DNA of 64,000 bases. It comes from Sandaracinaceae bacterium. Its GTDB lineage: Bacteria > Myxococcota_A > Polyangia > Polyangiales > Sandaracinaceae. The notes below the pieces were generated by a model. The model was given only the letters and a program-made list of their open reading frames with translations, searched no databases and was not told the origin of the DNA. Position 1 is the first letter of the stretch; each line of letters starts with the position of its first letter. The position numbers and the translations under genes are program-made. The stretch is from the NCBI GenBank assembly GCA_020633195.1, contig JACKEC010000019.1:186001-250000 (forward strand), in the 5' to 3' direction. This document shows positions 26,210 through 34,749 of the stretch, piece after piece.

Positions 26210-26911
26210 TCAGGGGTGCGCGGCGCGGATCACGAACTGGTGCGGCAGCGTCTCCTCGACGGTGCTCGCCGAGAGCCCGCCGTGGGTGAGCTCGGTGCTC
26301 ACCTGGTGGGGCGAGAGGCGCATCGACTCGGGAGGGCCGTGGGGGCTCTCCTCGGTGAAGTCGACCACGAGGATGAAGCCACCGGGCCGGAGCGCCGCCG
26401 CGAGGTGACGCGCGTAGGCGGGCCGGTCCTCGATGTGGTGCCAGGTGTCGACGATGAGGATGCGGTCGACCGAGCCCGGCTCGAGGCCCGGGTCGTCCGG
26501 GCTCACCGCGCGGGCCTCCACGTTGTGCAGCCCAGCCTCCTCGAAGCGGTTGCGCATGTGGGCGACCATCGCCTCCTCGACGTCGAGCGCGAGGACCTGC
26601 CCGCTCTCGCCGACGGCGGCGGCGAGGTGCGGTTCGAAGTAGCCGGTGCCGGCGCCGAGGTCCGCGACGACCTGACCCTCCGAGAGCTCGAGGAGGCCGA
26701 CGACCTCGGCGGGGCGCTGCCACTCGTCGCGGTCGGGGGCGTCGAAGAGCGCGGCGAAGCGCTCGACGTCGGAGAAGTCGTGGTGGCCGGCGTGCTCGCC
26801 GCCGCCGGTCGCGCCGGGGTGGTGGGCGGCGTGGTCGTTCGATTCTTCGCCGCCGCCGCACGCGGCGAGGAGGACTCCAGCGACCAAGGTGAAGCTCTTG
26901 GGGTGAGGCAT
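26210..26911 (-). CDS. SAM-methyltransferase-fold lipoprotein
   Basis: A 233-residue protein that begins with a lipoprotein signal (SFTLVAGVLLAACGGG), a His-rich linker (HAAHHPGATGGGEHAGHH) and then a class I methyltransferase fold: motif I VADLGAGTGYFEPHL, motif II VLALDVEEAM, post-I AVSPDDPGL, motif IV ILIVDTWHHIED, and ALRPGGFILVVDF. Export of a SAM enzyme is odd because SAM is cytoplasmic. ATG at 26911. The linker could bind metal. The substrate is unknown. Confidence 0.82.
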   Translation of the reverse strand: MPHPKSFTLVAGVLLAACGGGEESNDHAAHHPGATGGGEHAGHHDFSDVERFAALFDAPDRDEWQRPAEVVGLLELSEGQVVADLGAGTGYFEPHLAAAVGESGQVLALDVEEAMVAHMRNRFEEAGLHNVEARAVSPDDPGLEPGSVDRILIVDTWHHIEDRPAYARHLAAALRPGGFILVVDFTEESPHGPPESMRLSPHQVSTELTHGGLSASTVEETLPHQFVIRAAHP

Positions 26912-27034
26912 GGGGCGAGCCTTTGCCCGGACGAACCCGATCCGCAAGCCGCGCCAATTCGAACGCGCGGCTGTCGATCCGGGTGTCCCTCGTTCGACCC
27001 GAGGGTAGACACTCACCCGGGAGGACCGACGACC

Positions 27035-27403
27035 ATGCAATACCTTTTCCTTCTCTACAGCCCCGAGGCGGGGATGCCGCCGGCCCCCACGGACCCCGCC
27101 GAGTTCGAGGCGTGGATGTCGCCGTGGGCGGAGTACGGGGCCGCGCTGCAGGAGGCAGGCGTGATGCTCGGCGCCAACGCGCTGATGCCCACGTCGACCG
27201 CGACCACGGTCACGGCGGCCTCGGGGAAGACCGTCATCACCGACGGCCCTTTCGCCGAGACCAAGGAGCAGCTCGGCGGCTACTACCTCGTCGAGTGCGC
27301 GACCCTCGAGGAGGCGCAGGGCTGGGCCGCGAAGTGCCCGGGGGCGCTCTACGGCCGGGTCGAGGTCCGGCCGATCATGGACCTCAGCGGGCCTTCCCGC
27401 TGA
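27035..27403 (+). CDS. YCII-domain protein
   Basis: A 122-residue protein: MQYLFLLYSPEAGMPP, a conserved ALQEAGVMLGANAL, TVITDGPFAETKEQLGGYYL, and VEVRPIM. These are hallmarks of the YCII-related (dimeric alpha-beta barrel) proteins often encoded next to ECF sigma factors in Actinobacteria and Myxococcota. The start ATG follows GGGAGGA. The last 20 bp overlap the convergent next gene. Confidence 0.9.
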   Translation: MQYLFLLYSPEAGMPPAPTDPAEFEAWMSPWAEYGAALQEAGVMLGANALMPTSTATTVTAASGKTVITDGPFAETKEQLGGYYLVECATLEEAQGWAAKCPGALYGRVEVRPIMDLSGPSR

Positions 27404-27959
27404 CGGGTCGGATCGCGAAGAGCAGCAGACCCATCGCCCACCAGAGCAGCCCCGCCGCGCCGTGACCGACCGCGCACCCCGAGCCGCGCGCGTCGCTCTC
27501 GGCGGGTGGGTCCGCCGGCGTGGCCGGCGGGGGCGCGGCGCTCGGCGCGGCGGGCGCCGGCTCGCTGGCCAGGACGCAGCGTCGCTCGGCGCCGCACTCG
27601 CCCCCCGCCGGGCAGCGCCCATCGACGCACGCGCCGCGCGCGATCCGGCGGGTCGCCGTCGGCGGCTCGTCGGGCCAGAGGCCGCCGAGCGTGTACGACT
27701 CCTCGAGGACGCAGAGCGCGACCTCGCGGCAGACCATCGCGCCGGCGGCGTGGTACTGGTCGACGCCCTGCCGGCGGAGCCCCGCCGGAGTGCAGTCGTC
27801 GTCCGACGCGCAGCGCGTCGCGGTGCACCACTCGCCCGCGTGCTCGGTCGTGCCGACGCTGCCGCGCGGGCAGTCCTCGGGCGGCGGCGCGAGGTCGTCG
27901 GCCGCCGCCGGGGACGCGAGCGAGAGGGACAGGAGCGCCGCCGCCAGGGAGCGCCTCAC
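27384..27959 (-). CDS. secreted Cys-rich protein with MYXO-CTERM tail
   Basis: A 191-residue protein: signal peptide (MRRSLAAALLSLSLASPAAA), ~115 residues with ten Cys (TATRCASDDDCTPAG, GACVDGRCPAGGECGAERRC), a Pro/Ala linker, then GSGCAVGHGAAG, a hydrophobic helix and a basic end. This is the MYXO-CTERM layout, implying cleavage by myxosortase and surface display. Function unknown. Confidence 0.8.
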   Translation of the reverse strand: MRRSLAAALLSLSLASPAAADDLAPPPEDCPRGSVGTTEHAGEWCTATRCASDDDCTPAGLRRQGVDQYHAAGAMVCREVALCVLEESYTLGGLWPDEPPTATRRIARGACVDGRCPAGGECGAERRCVLASEPAPAAPSAAPPPATPADPPAESDARGSGCAVGHGAAGLLWWAMGLLLFAIRPVSGKAR

Positions 27960-27962
27960 CGT

Positions 27963-28868
27963 TCAGCTCTTGTAGATGCCCATCACGTCGGAGAGGAGGC
28001 CGAGCGACTCGTCCCAGCTCCGCTGGAACGCGTTGCGGCCCATGATCGAGCCGTCGCCGCCGCCGTCCTTGATCCCCTGGATGTCGGCGAGCACGCCGGC
28101 GCGATCCTTGGACGCGCCGCCCGAGAAGATCACCAGGCGGCGGCCGTCGAACGCCGCCTGCTTCACGTGGCGGATGCGATCGGCGAGCTGCTCGTGCGGG
28201 ATCTCCGCGTAGTACTTCTTGGCGTCCGCGCGGCCGAGGTGCGCGGTCGGGGGCTTCACCTTCACGACGTGCGCGCCGAGCTGGCAGGCGACGTGCGCGG
28301 CGTACGCGATCACGTCGAGCGCCGTCTCGTCGTCGCTCGACATGTTGCCGCGCGCGTAGGCCCACATGACCGTCGGGAGGCCCGCCTCGCGCGCCTCCGC
28401 GATGAGGTCGCGGATCTGCTCGAAGGTCTGGTTCCGGTAGCTCGAGCCCGGGTAGATCGTGAAGCCGATCGCCGAGCAGCCGAGCCGGACCGCGTCCTTC
28501 ACGCTCGAGGTGAGCGCGGACTGGTAGCCGCCGACGTCGGAGAGGCTGTCGCTGTTGTTGACCTTGAGGATCAGGGGCAGCGCGCCCGCGTAGGTGTGGG
28601 CGATCGCGTCGATGAAGCCGAGCGGCGCCGCGTAGGCGTTGCAGCCGGACTCGACCGCGAGGCGCGGGTGATAGAAGGGATCGTAGCCCGCGGGGTTGGG
28701 GCCGAACGTGCGGCCGGGGCCGTGCTCGAAGCCCTGATCGACGGGGAGGATGACCATCTTCCCCGTGCCGGCCAGCGCGCCGTGGTTGAGCATGCGGCGA
28801 AGGTTGCCGATGACGCCCGGGCTCTCACCCGCGTAGTTCGCGAGGATCTTCTCGACGGCTTCACTCAT
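27963..28868 (-). CDS. class I fructose-bisphosphate aldolase (FbaB/DhnA type)
   Basis: A 301-residue Schiff-base aldolase cleaving fructose-1,6-bisphosphate to DHAP and glyceraldehyde-3-phosphate. Characteristic segments are LPVDQGFEHGPGRTF, LILKVNNSDSLS, GFTIYPGSSY, PTVMWAYARG, HVVKVKPPTA (Schiff-base Lys), FSGGAS and GGDGSIMGRNAFQR (phosphate site). ATG at 28868 overlaps the stop of a small upstream frame as ATGA. The nearest neighbour on the other side is the MYXO-CTERM protein. Confidence 0.94.
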   Translation of the reverse strand: MSEAVEKILANYAGESPGVIGNLRRMLNHGALAGTGKMVILPVDQGFEHGPGRTFGPNPAGYDPFYHPRLAVESGCNAYAAPLGFIDAIAHTYAGALPLILKVNNSDSLSDVGGYQSALTSSVKDAVRLGCSAIGFTIYPGSSYRNQTFEQIRDLIAEAREAGLPTVMWAYARGNMSSDDETALDVIAYAAHVACQLGAHVVKVKPPTAHLGRADAKKYYAEIPHEQLADRIRHVKQAAFDGRRLVIFSGGASKDRAGVLADIQGIKDGGGDGSIMGRNAFQRSWDESLGLLSDVMGIYKS

Positions 28869-29112
28869 GGTCCGTTCCCTCCGTAATCGCCGGGTCCATA
28901 CACTCCGTCGGGCGTCGAGGCCACCGGCGGGTCGCTCATCCGCTCGAGGGCCCGGGCGATCGCGCGATGGGCGCCCGTGTCCGCGGACGCGCCCGCGACG
29001 GTGCGGGCCGCGGCCCACCCACAGTCGCACCGCCACGTCCACGTCGCGCCGCCCCCCGGCTGGGGATGCTCGGCGCCCTCGAGCGCCTCGCCGCACCCCC
29101 CACACGTACGAG
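28865..29112 (-). CDS. possible zinc-ribbon-like small protein, start unclear
   Basis: The frame ends in an ATGA overlap with the aldolase start. It reads CGGCGEALEG, TWTWRCDCGWAAA and ALERMSDPPVAS, a CxxC...CxC pattern like a small zinc ribbon. No start codon exists between the tRNA 3' end (29113) and the first Cys pair; the frame is open only through the tRNA. It may be a gene truncated by tRNA placement or may not be expressed. Confidence 0.4.
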
Positions 29113-29199
29113 AGGAGGAGAGGGGATTCGAACCCCTGGAACCCTCACGGGTTCGGCGGTTTTCAAAACCGCTGCCTTCAACCACTCGGCCACTCCTCC
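29113..29199 (-). tRNA. tRNA-Ser(UGA), island attachment site
   Basis: An 87-base class II tRNA. Acceptor GGAGGAG pairs with CTCCTCC; anticodon stem-loop GCGGTTTTGAAAACCGC gives TGA; variable arm GAACCCGTGAGGGTTC; T arm AGGGGTTCGAATCCCCT. The base after the acceptor stem is T, whereas the other three serine tRNAs here have G73. The 5' half (29159-29199) is duplicated at 46857-46897. Confidence 0.94.
29159..29199. repeat. left attachment repeat (attL)
   Basis: Begins GTTTTCAAAACCGCTGCC and ends CACTCGGCCACTCCTCC; identical to the right copy except for two bases in the tRNA D-loop region. Confidence 0.85.
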
Positions 29200-29237
29200 A
29201 AGGTCACGAGATGACTAGCAGAACGCCGGGGTGAGGA

Positions 29238-30395
29238 CTACTCGGCCGGGGGCGGCTCGGCGGGCGTCACCCCGCTGGCGCCCCGCGTCACCCGCTCGAA
29301 CGCGCTGGCGACACCCGCGAGGTCGAGCTCGACGAGGTGAGCATACCTCTGCGTGGTAGCGAGGTGCTCGTGCCCGGCGAGCTTCTGAACGAGGGGGGCG
29401 GGGAGGTTCGCGCGGAAGAGCGAGGTCACGAAGAAGTGCCTCAAGTCGTGCAGGCGCCAGGTGCTCCGGAGCCCGGCCCGACGGCACGCCCGCACGAACG
29501 CCTTGTTGAGCGACCAGTCCGTCCATGGCTTGCGAGGACCACGGGTGACCGGCGCGTCGAGCGGGCGCTCAGCGATGTCCTCGAGCGCCTCGCGGAGCTC
29601 GCGCACCAGCGGGACCAACCGCTCGTGCCCGGACTTCGGCGCCGCCACCTCGCCCTGGCAGATGCTGCGCCGAACGACGAGCATCCCCTGGACGAGGTTC
29701 ACGTCTCGCCAGCGCAGCCCGCGGATCTCCCCGGCTCGGAGGCCGGCGTACCCGCCGAGCATGAACGCAACCCGCTCGTTGGAGCTGCTCACCCCAAGCA
29801 GCGCATTGACCTCGTCGGCCGTGAGCGTCGTCGTGATCGTCGCCCCGCTCCGCGGCAGCCTCGGAAGCTGCGGCGCCACATCGAGGATGCGTGCCTCGAC
29901 CGCGTATCGCCGGAGGATCGAGCGGAGGACGAGCTGGACGTTGCGTCGCGTGGACGGGCGCCGCTTCTTCGCCTGGAGCCTCGCGTCGAGCTCGCGGACG
30001 GCTGCGGCGTCGATCTCGTCGAGCTTGAGCGAGCCGAGTGCTGGGATCAGGTGCGCCTCGATCACCTTGCGGTACCCCGCACGCGTCGACGGCTTGAGGT
30101 GGCTCGCCGCGAACTGCTCGAGGTAGTCCTCCGCCACCGACTCGAACGTCGGCATCTCCCGAGGCTCGGGCGACTCCTCCGAGAACGAGCCCTCCGCTTC
30201 GACCTCGGCCCGCTCGAACGGGTAGCCCGTCGTCGCGAGCAGCATGAGGCGTCGCCTGTCCTCCGCGCGCGCAGCGGTGAGCGTCTGCACCTCGGCGTAC
30301 CGGCGGAACCTGCCTCGGGTTCCGTCCGGCTTGCTGAATCTGATGTCAATGAGCCAACGCCGCGTTCCGCGGCGCGTTTCCGTACGCACGGCCAT
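29238..30395 (-). CDS. tyrosine site-specific integrase
   Basis: A 385-residue phage-type integrase. The N-terminal AP2-like arm-binding region (TRRWLIDIRFSKPDG) and SAM-like core-binding domain (TFESVAEDYLEQFAASHLKP) precede the catalytic domain. Catalytic residues are visible: first Arg in YAGLRAGEIRGLRW, HDLRH (HxxR), AGHEHLATTQRYAHL (His and the Tyr nucleophile). Its 3' end lies 39 bp from tRNA-Ser(UGA), as is usual for islands integrated in tRNA genes. ATG at 30395 (MAVRTETRRG) is preferred over an upstream start. Confidence 0.94.
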   Translation of the reverse strand: MAVRTETRRGTRRWLIDIRFSKPDGTRGRFRRYAEVQTLTAARAEDRRRLMLLATTGYPFERAEVEAEGSFSEESPEPREMPTFESVAEDYLEQFAASHLKPSTRAGYRKVIEAHLIPALGSLKLDEIDAAAVRELDARLQAKKRRPSTRRNVQLVLRSILRRYAVEARILDVAPQLPRLPRSGATITTTLTADEVNALLGVSSSNERVAFMLGGYAGLRAGEIRGLRWRDVNLVQGMLVVRRSICQGEVAAPKSGHERLVPLVRELREALEDIAERPLDAPVTRGPRKPWTDWSLNKAFVRACRRAGLRSTWRLHDLRHFFVTSLFRANLPAPLVQKLAGHEHLATTQRYAHLVELDLAGVASAFERVTRGASGVTPAEPPPAE

Positions 30396-30470
30396 AGCTT
30401 CCAACTCCCGCCATGACGCGTGCTTCCGCTCGGAAAGAGGTAGCACGCGGAGTCAGCGGTTTCGACGGCG

Positions 30471-30701
30471 TCAGGAGCGCCTCGGAGCCCACGCGGACGA
30501 GAGCTGCACCCGCCAGTTGCGCCCGATCTTTCGGGCGCGGACGCCATCGAAGCTCGCCTCGGTTCCACCATCTGCCGCGCGGCGCGCATTGCGCTCTATC
30601 GCGCGTCGCAGGGAGACCACCGCGAAGCCGATGATCTCGGCAGCCTCCCGTACGCTCATCCACTCGTGTCCTGACTTCACGCGCGCTCCTCTCCGAGGCA
30701 T
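30471..30701 (-). CDS. excisionase-like helix-turn-helix protein
   Basis: A 76-residue protein with EWMSVREAAEIIGFAVVSLR, a winged-helix HTH of the MerR/Xis (HTH_17) kind, and a basic wing GVRARKIGRNWRVQ. Its position just upstream of the integrase and on the same strand suggests a recombination directionality factor. ATG at 30701. Confidence 0.72.
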   Translation of the reverse strand: MPRRGARVKSGHEWMSVREAAEIIGFAVVSLRRAIERNARRAADGGTEASFDGVRARKIGRNWRVQLSSAWAPRRS

Positions 30702-30780
30702 GACCTCGGTGAGGGATTCGACGGGGGCTGCTCCAGTGTGGCGGCACCACAGGATGGCGACGCCGACCGAATACGCCGGC

Positions 30781-31374
30781 ATGACCACCTTCTCGAAGCA
30801 GGACCTCTCACCGAACGGCTGGATCGCGCTCGTGCACGACTTCGTGCCCGAGCATCAGGCGGTGATGGACGCGCTCGTCGCATCCCTCCCGCTCAAGTCC
30901 GAGCGGCTGCGCATCATGGGCCGAGAGGTCGCGACGCCGCGCCTCACGAGCTGGCACGGGGATTCAGGCGCGGGCTACCGCTACTCGGGGCGCTACTTCG
31001 AGCCGAACCCTTGGACCGCGGAGCTCGACGCCGTGCGTGATCGGCTCGAGGCGCTGCTCGGCGTGCGCTTCAACTCGGTCCTCGCGAACTACTACCGGGA
31101 CGGCCGGGACTCGATGGGCTTCCACACGGACGCGGAGCCCGAGCTCGGACCGAACTCGCCGGACGATGTGCTCATCGCGTCGGTGTCGCTCGGCGCACCG
31201 CGCCGGTTCGTGCTCCAGTCGAAGGGGACCAAGGAGCGCCGTGTGTTCGATCTCGGCGAGGGCTCGCTCTTTGTGATGGGCGGCGCGGTCCAGAAGCACT
31301 GGCGCCACGGCGTACCGAAGACGACCCGGAAGGTCGGCCCGCGGTTGAACCTCACGTTCCGGACCGTCCGCTGA
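30781..31374 (+). CDS. alkB: AlkB-like 2-oxoglutarate/Fe(II) dioxygenase
   Basis: A 197-residue protein that should repair N-methylated bases (1-methyladenine, 3-methylcytosine) by oxidative demethylation. It has the substrate loop (TPRLTSWHGDSGAGYRYSG), the FNSVLANYYRDGRDSMGFHT lid, Fe ligands HTD and KHWRHGVPKT, and the 2OG Arg pair PRLNLTFR. ATG at 30781; an ATG at 30754 would add nine residues. It is divergent from the Xis-like gene. Confidence 0.92.
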   Translation: MTTFSKQDLSPNGWIALVHDFVPEHQAVMDALVASLPLKSERLRIMGREVATPRLTSWHGDSGAGYRYSGRYFEPNPWTAELDAVRDRLEALLGVRFNSVLANYYRDGRDSMGFHTDAEPELGPNSPDDVLIASVSLGAPRRFVLQSKGTKERRVFDLGEGSLFVMGGAVQKHWRHGVPKTTRKVGPRLNLTFRTVR

Positions 31375-31528
31375 CGGGCGATACTCCTTCCACGTCAGAC
31401 CACGGAGGCCGCATGGGGGCGACCGCTCGCGGGAATCGAGACGCGCTACCGCGTCCAGCGCGTCACTCAACCTCGTCGGGTACAAGGACCCCGTCGACCG
31501 CCCGCTCGCCGGCGCCGCGGCGATCTCG

Positions 31529-32344
31529 GTGCTCAAGAAGACGTTCGACGCGAGCTGGGGACCCCGCACGGAGCATGTGGTCCGCAACTCGATCCTCGCG
31601 CTCCTCGACACGCCGCGGAGCACTCTCCGGGGCGTCCTCCATCTTGCCAGCGACGAGCGGTTCCGCGCGATGGCGCTGCGGCATGTCCGCGATCCCCTGG
31701 TCCGCGCGTTCTGGGAGGAGGAGTTCGCAGCGCTCCCGCCCAGCTTTCGTGCCGAGGTGATCGCGCCGGTGCAAAACAAGGTGGGCGCGCTCCTCTCGAA
31801 CCCGATCATCCGCGCGCACGTCGACCAGCCGAAGGCGATGCTCTCGTTCCGCGACCTCATGGACCGCGAGCGGCTCGTGGTCGTGAACCTCTCGAAAGGC
31901 CGGATCGGCGAGGACGCGAGCGCCTTCCTCGGCTCGCTCATCCTCGGCGCGTTCCAGGTGGCGGCGTACTCGCGCGCGTCGGTTCCGCTCACCGGCCGCC
32001 GGCCTTTCACGCTCTACGTCGACGAGTTCCCGCGGTTCGTGACGCCGTCGTTCGCTGAGCTCCTCGCCGAAAGCCGGAAGTTCGGCGTGGGCCTCGTGCT
32101 CGCGAACCAGAACCTCGCGCAGCTCGACCCGGTCCTGCGTGGAGCGCTCCTCGGCAACGCGGGGACGCTCATCGCGTTCCGGTTGTCCGCCGACGACGCG
32201 CTCGAGCTGGAGCCAGAGTTCGCGCCGGAACTGCGTGCACACGATCTCGCGCGGCTCGGTCGACACGAGATCACGCTGAAGCTCGCGGTCGACGGACTGA
32301 CGAGCGTGCCGTTTACGGCATCGACGCTAGCCAACGATCGATGA
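31529..32344 (+). pseudogene. 5'-truncated TraD/TraG-like coupling protein
   Basis: A 271-residue fragment of a type IV coupling ATPase. Present are KTFDASWGPRTEHVVRNSIL, LVVVNLSKGRIGEDASAFLG, the Walker B-like TLYVDEFPRFVTPSF, sensor SRKFGVGLVLANQNLAQLD (TraM-recognition domain) and a C-terminal ELEPEFAPEL. The coding similarity begins upstream of any start codon, near 31466 (LNLVGYKDPVDRPLAG), and the N-terminal membrane region and Walker A are absent. It is probably non-functional. GTG at 31529 is only the first in-frame start. Confidence 0.72.
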
Positions 32345-32607
32345 TCACGACCCGGCGATCCCATCCACTCCTCCGCGTGGCTGACGAGGTCCACGCGGAG
32401 CTCGTCCTCGTCGACCTCGGGCACATGGTAGGTAGGGATGTCGAGACCATCGGCGAGCAAGGCCGGGCCCACTCGTCCGATGACGACCCGGTCGGCACCG
32501 ACGCGCTCCTGGAGGGACTCGCCCAGGCCGATGTAGTCGGTCTTCCAGCGTGCAACCACCGCCGCGAGAGTTTCCGGCAGCTCCACGCGAATGCGGGAGA
32601 TGGTCAT
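32014..32607 (-). CDS. uncertain protein overlapping the TraD fragment
   Basis: From ATG at 32607 the frame reads MTISRIRVELPETLAAVVAR, TDYIGLGESLQERVGADRVV and VDEDELRVDLVSHAEEWMG with good codon bias as far as ~32345, then continues antisense to the TraD end without bias. The likely situation is a short gene of ~88 residues whose 3' end was replaced or fused. No family is recognised. Confidence 0.3.
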   Translation of the reverse strand: MTISRIRVELPETLAAVVARWKTDYIGLGESLQERVGADRVVIGRVGPALLADGLDIPTYHVPEVDEDELRVDLVSHAEEWMGSPGRDHRSLASVDAVNGTLVSPSTASFSVISCRPSRARSCARSSGANSGSSSSASSADNRNAMSVPALPRSAPRRTGSSCARFWFASTRPTPNFRLSARSSANDGVTNRGNSST

Positions 32608-33349
32608 GCGCCTGCCGTTGATCCAGTCTCCCTCGTGTCCGGTCTCGGCTTCGGTTCCCAGCTGAGCGGCGGTTCGTCTGAAAGTCGCTGCCCAGATCCC
32701 GTCGGGCGATACCGGGCGCGGTGCCCGGGACGACGAGGGGGCGCTTGGAGCGTGTGTTGGGCTCGGGGCTGTCGAGCACGGCGAGCGTCTACGATCACGA
32801 GACCGACGGCCGGCTCGTCTACCGAGGCGCTCGACCGACGTGCCACTCGCGGCCGCCGGACGACATCGCGTCGATCTGGTTCTGCAGCGCGCCGAGGTCG
32901 AGCCGACCCTGCTGACCGACGACGCCTGCCGCAAGATCTTCCACGCCAGCCAGGGCAAGCTGCGCCACGTCGACCAGCTCGCCCTCCACGCCCTCATTGC
33001 CGCTGCCGCGCACGGCAGGGACGCGATCGACGGCCCTTCATGCAGCAGATGATCGCCGCCCATCCACTCTACCGCTCGCGCGAGCACCCACACCGAACCC
33101 GACGCGTGAACGCCCGGGACGGGACACGTCGCCCCCGCGTGGCCCGTCCTCGGCCACCCTCGGGAAACGAACCGGCATCGTGTCCCGTCTCGCGATCCCT
33201 ACCGTCAGCCCCCAGCGCTTCGACGGGTTGGGGGCGAGAAACATGTCGTCGATGACCTCGTCGTCGTTTCGTGCGCTGGGCGGAGCACCACCCCGAAATG
33301 TGACAGAAAGAAGCGAATCGTCGCCTCACCGTCACATGTGTCTCGTTGC
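32345..33349. other. decayed region between TraD fragment and porin
   Basis: The 1 kb holds no intact gene other than the doubtful minus-strand frame. A plus-strand frame at 32840-33052 has LLTDDACRKIFHASQGKLRH and continues, after a one-base frameshift near 33035, as FMQQMIAAHPLYR. At 33298-33337 there are inverted copies of TGTGAC/GTCACA. Nothing else stands out. Confidence 0.5.
32840..33085 (+). pseudogene. fragment of an ExeA/TniB-like transposition ATPase
   Basis: About 60 residues like the C-terminal lid of IS21/Tn7-type or ExeA AAA ATPases: VEPTLLTDDACRKIFHASQG, LRHVDQLALHALIAAAAHGR, then after a frameshift a FMQQMI helix. The ATP-binding part is missing. It is a relic. Confidence 0.45.
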
Positions 33350-34312
33350 TCACAGCGACGTCAGGAGCTGGAGGGTGAGGTGCGAGCTGGTCTCGTCCTC
33401 GAAGAGTGCGCTCGCCATGAGCACGACATCCTGCGGATCCCCGGCGAGCGTGGACTCTACGTAGAGGGTCAGCCCCAGCTCGCACGATCCCCGAGGCGCT
33501 TCGAGCGCCACCGACAGGTAGCCGCCCCTGACGACGAACTGGAGTCGCCTCGGGACCACGAAGAGGCTGCCTTGGAGCATGGCTCCGACCGCCTGAGTGG
33601 CGCCCCCCTCACCACGGACGGTGTCACGGACATAGCCCTCCGCGAGGACGGCGAATGCTCCCTCCACCAGCTGCACATCCAGCCCGGCCGTGATCGCGTC
33701 GTCGAGCGTCCAGTCGTGCTCGTAGGAAGCGTCGAGTCCGACCGACAGCCCACTCGGCTGAGCGGTCGCGAGCGACGCGGACTGATACGAGGGGACCTCG
33801 CCGTAGATCGCGATTCCCCCACGTCCGATGAGCGCGGGTCCGGAGTCCATGAGGAAGGCCCCGAACCCGACGTCGGAGCGCGCCTCGTCACTCCACTCGA
33901 CCATCACGCCGAGCGCGCGCCCGAGCGCGAAATAGTCGACGACCAGCCCGCGGCCGGGGAGTTCGAGCTGCGCCGTCGAGGTCGAGTAAAGTCGGGAGAA
34001 CGGCGTCTTGAACCGGCCCGCGCGGACGAGCGTGCGCGTCCCGAGCGGCGCCTCGACGTAGCCATCGAGCAGTTCTGGTCGTCCCGCTGCGAGCTCGAGC
34101 TTCCCCCCGAACCGGAGCTGGTCCACGCGCAGCGACGCGCGCGGACGTAGCCGTGCGATCCCGATCTCGATCTCGCCTGCATCGGCGACCGTGAGACGGC
34201 TCCACACGCCAAGGTGGAGGGTCGTAGTGGAGTCGGCGAGCGCAGCGCTGGAACAGCAGGTCACCACGAGCCCGCTGGCGATCGAGAGGATCGTAATGAT
34301 GGCGGCCCTCAA
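33350..34312 (-). CDS. outer-membrane porin-like beta-barrel protein
   Basis: A 320-residue protein with a signal peptide (AAIITILSIASGLVVTCC, SSAALA) and a beta-barrel of the phosphate-selective porin (OprO/P) kind: SLRVDQLRFGGKLELAAGR, YVEAPLGTRTLVRAGRFKTP, FSRLYSTSTAQLELPGRGLV, YEHDWTLDDAITAGLDVQLV. The start is TTG at 34312, overlapping the PepSY stop as TTGA, and hence translationally coupled. It ends with LTSL. A related porin lies at 43.2 kb. The substrate cannot be read from sequence. Confidence 0.8.
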   Translation of the reverse strand: MRAAIITILSIASGLVVTCCSSAALADSTTTLHLGVWSRLTVADAGEIEIGIARLRPRASLRVDQLRFGGKLELAAGRPELLDGYVEAPLGTRTLVRAGRFKTPFSRLYSTSTAQLELPGRGLVVDYFALGRALGVMVEWSDEARSDVGFGAFLMDSGPALIGRGGIAIYGEVPSYQSASLATAQPSGLSVGLDASYEHDWTLDDAITAGLDVQLVEGAFAVLAEGYVRDTVRGEGGATQAVGAMLQGSLFVVPRRLQFVVRGGYLSVALEAPRGSCELGLTLYVESTLAGDPQDVVLMASALFEDETSSHLTLQLLTSL

Positions 34313-34617
34313 TCCTCGATCTCGTCTCGGAGCACGCGGCCGTCCCGCGCGTCGATCCAGAGCTCGTGCTCGACGCCCTGTGGAGTTCGTAGCTCGACCT
34401 CGTAGACGAGCTGGCCGGCCTCGAAATCTCGCTCGATGCTCTCGACGTGGGCTCCGGGCACGTGCCGGAGCGCGATCTCTCGGGCTCGTTCGAAGCCGAT
34501 GTCGCCGTTCGGCGACGACGGCTGCGCGAGCGCGCCTCCCGAGAACGAGACGGTGGCGAGCGCGACCAAGAACGCAGCGACGATGGGCGGGATCCGGTGA
34601 ACGTGTGTCTTTCGCAT
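34309..34617 (-). CDS. PepSY-domain periplasmic protein
   Basis: A 102-residue protein: signal peptide (IPPIVAAFLVALATVSFSGG, cleavage after LAQ), then one PepSY domain, FERAREIALRHVPGAHVESI, DFEAGQLVYEVELRTPQG and HELWIDARDGRVLRDEIED. PepSY domains commonly modulate proteases or sensor kinases in the periplasm. It is coupled to the porin and divergent from the response regulator. Confidence 0.88.
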   Translation of the reverse strand: MRKTHVHRIPPIVAAFLVALATVSFSGGALAQPSSPNGDIGFERAREIALRHVPGAHVESIERDFEAGQLVYEVELRTPQGVEHELWIDARDGRVLRDEIED

Positions 34618-34749
34618 CAGGTACCTCCGAACCGCAGCCTGGGCGACGCACCTGAACCGGAGCTGACCGCGGAGCCGCTACCTTGCTCGCGTCTGAACGC
34701 CCAGAGAGGAGACCTCGGTTCGACGTGTGGAGGCCCTACACTCCGTGAG

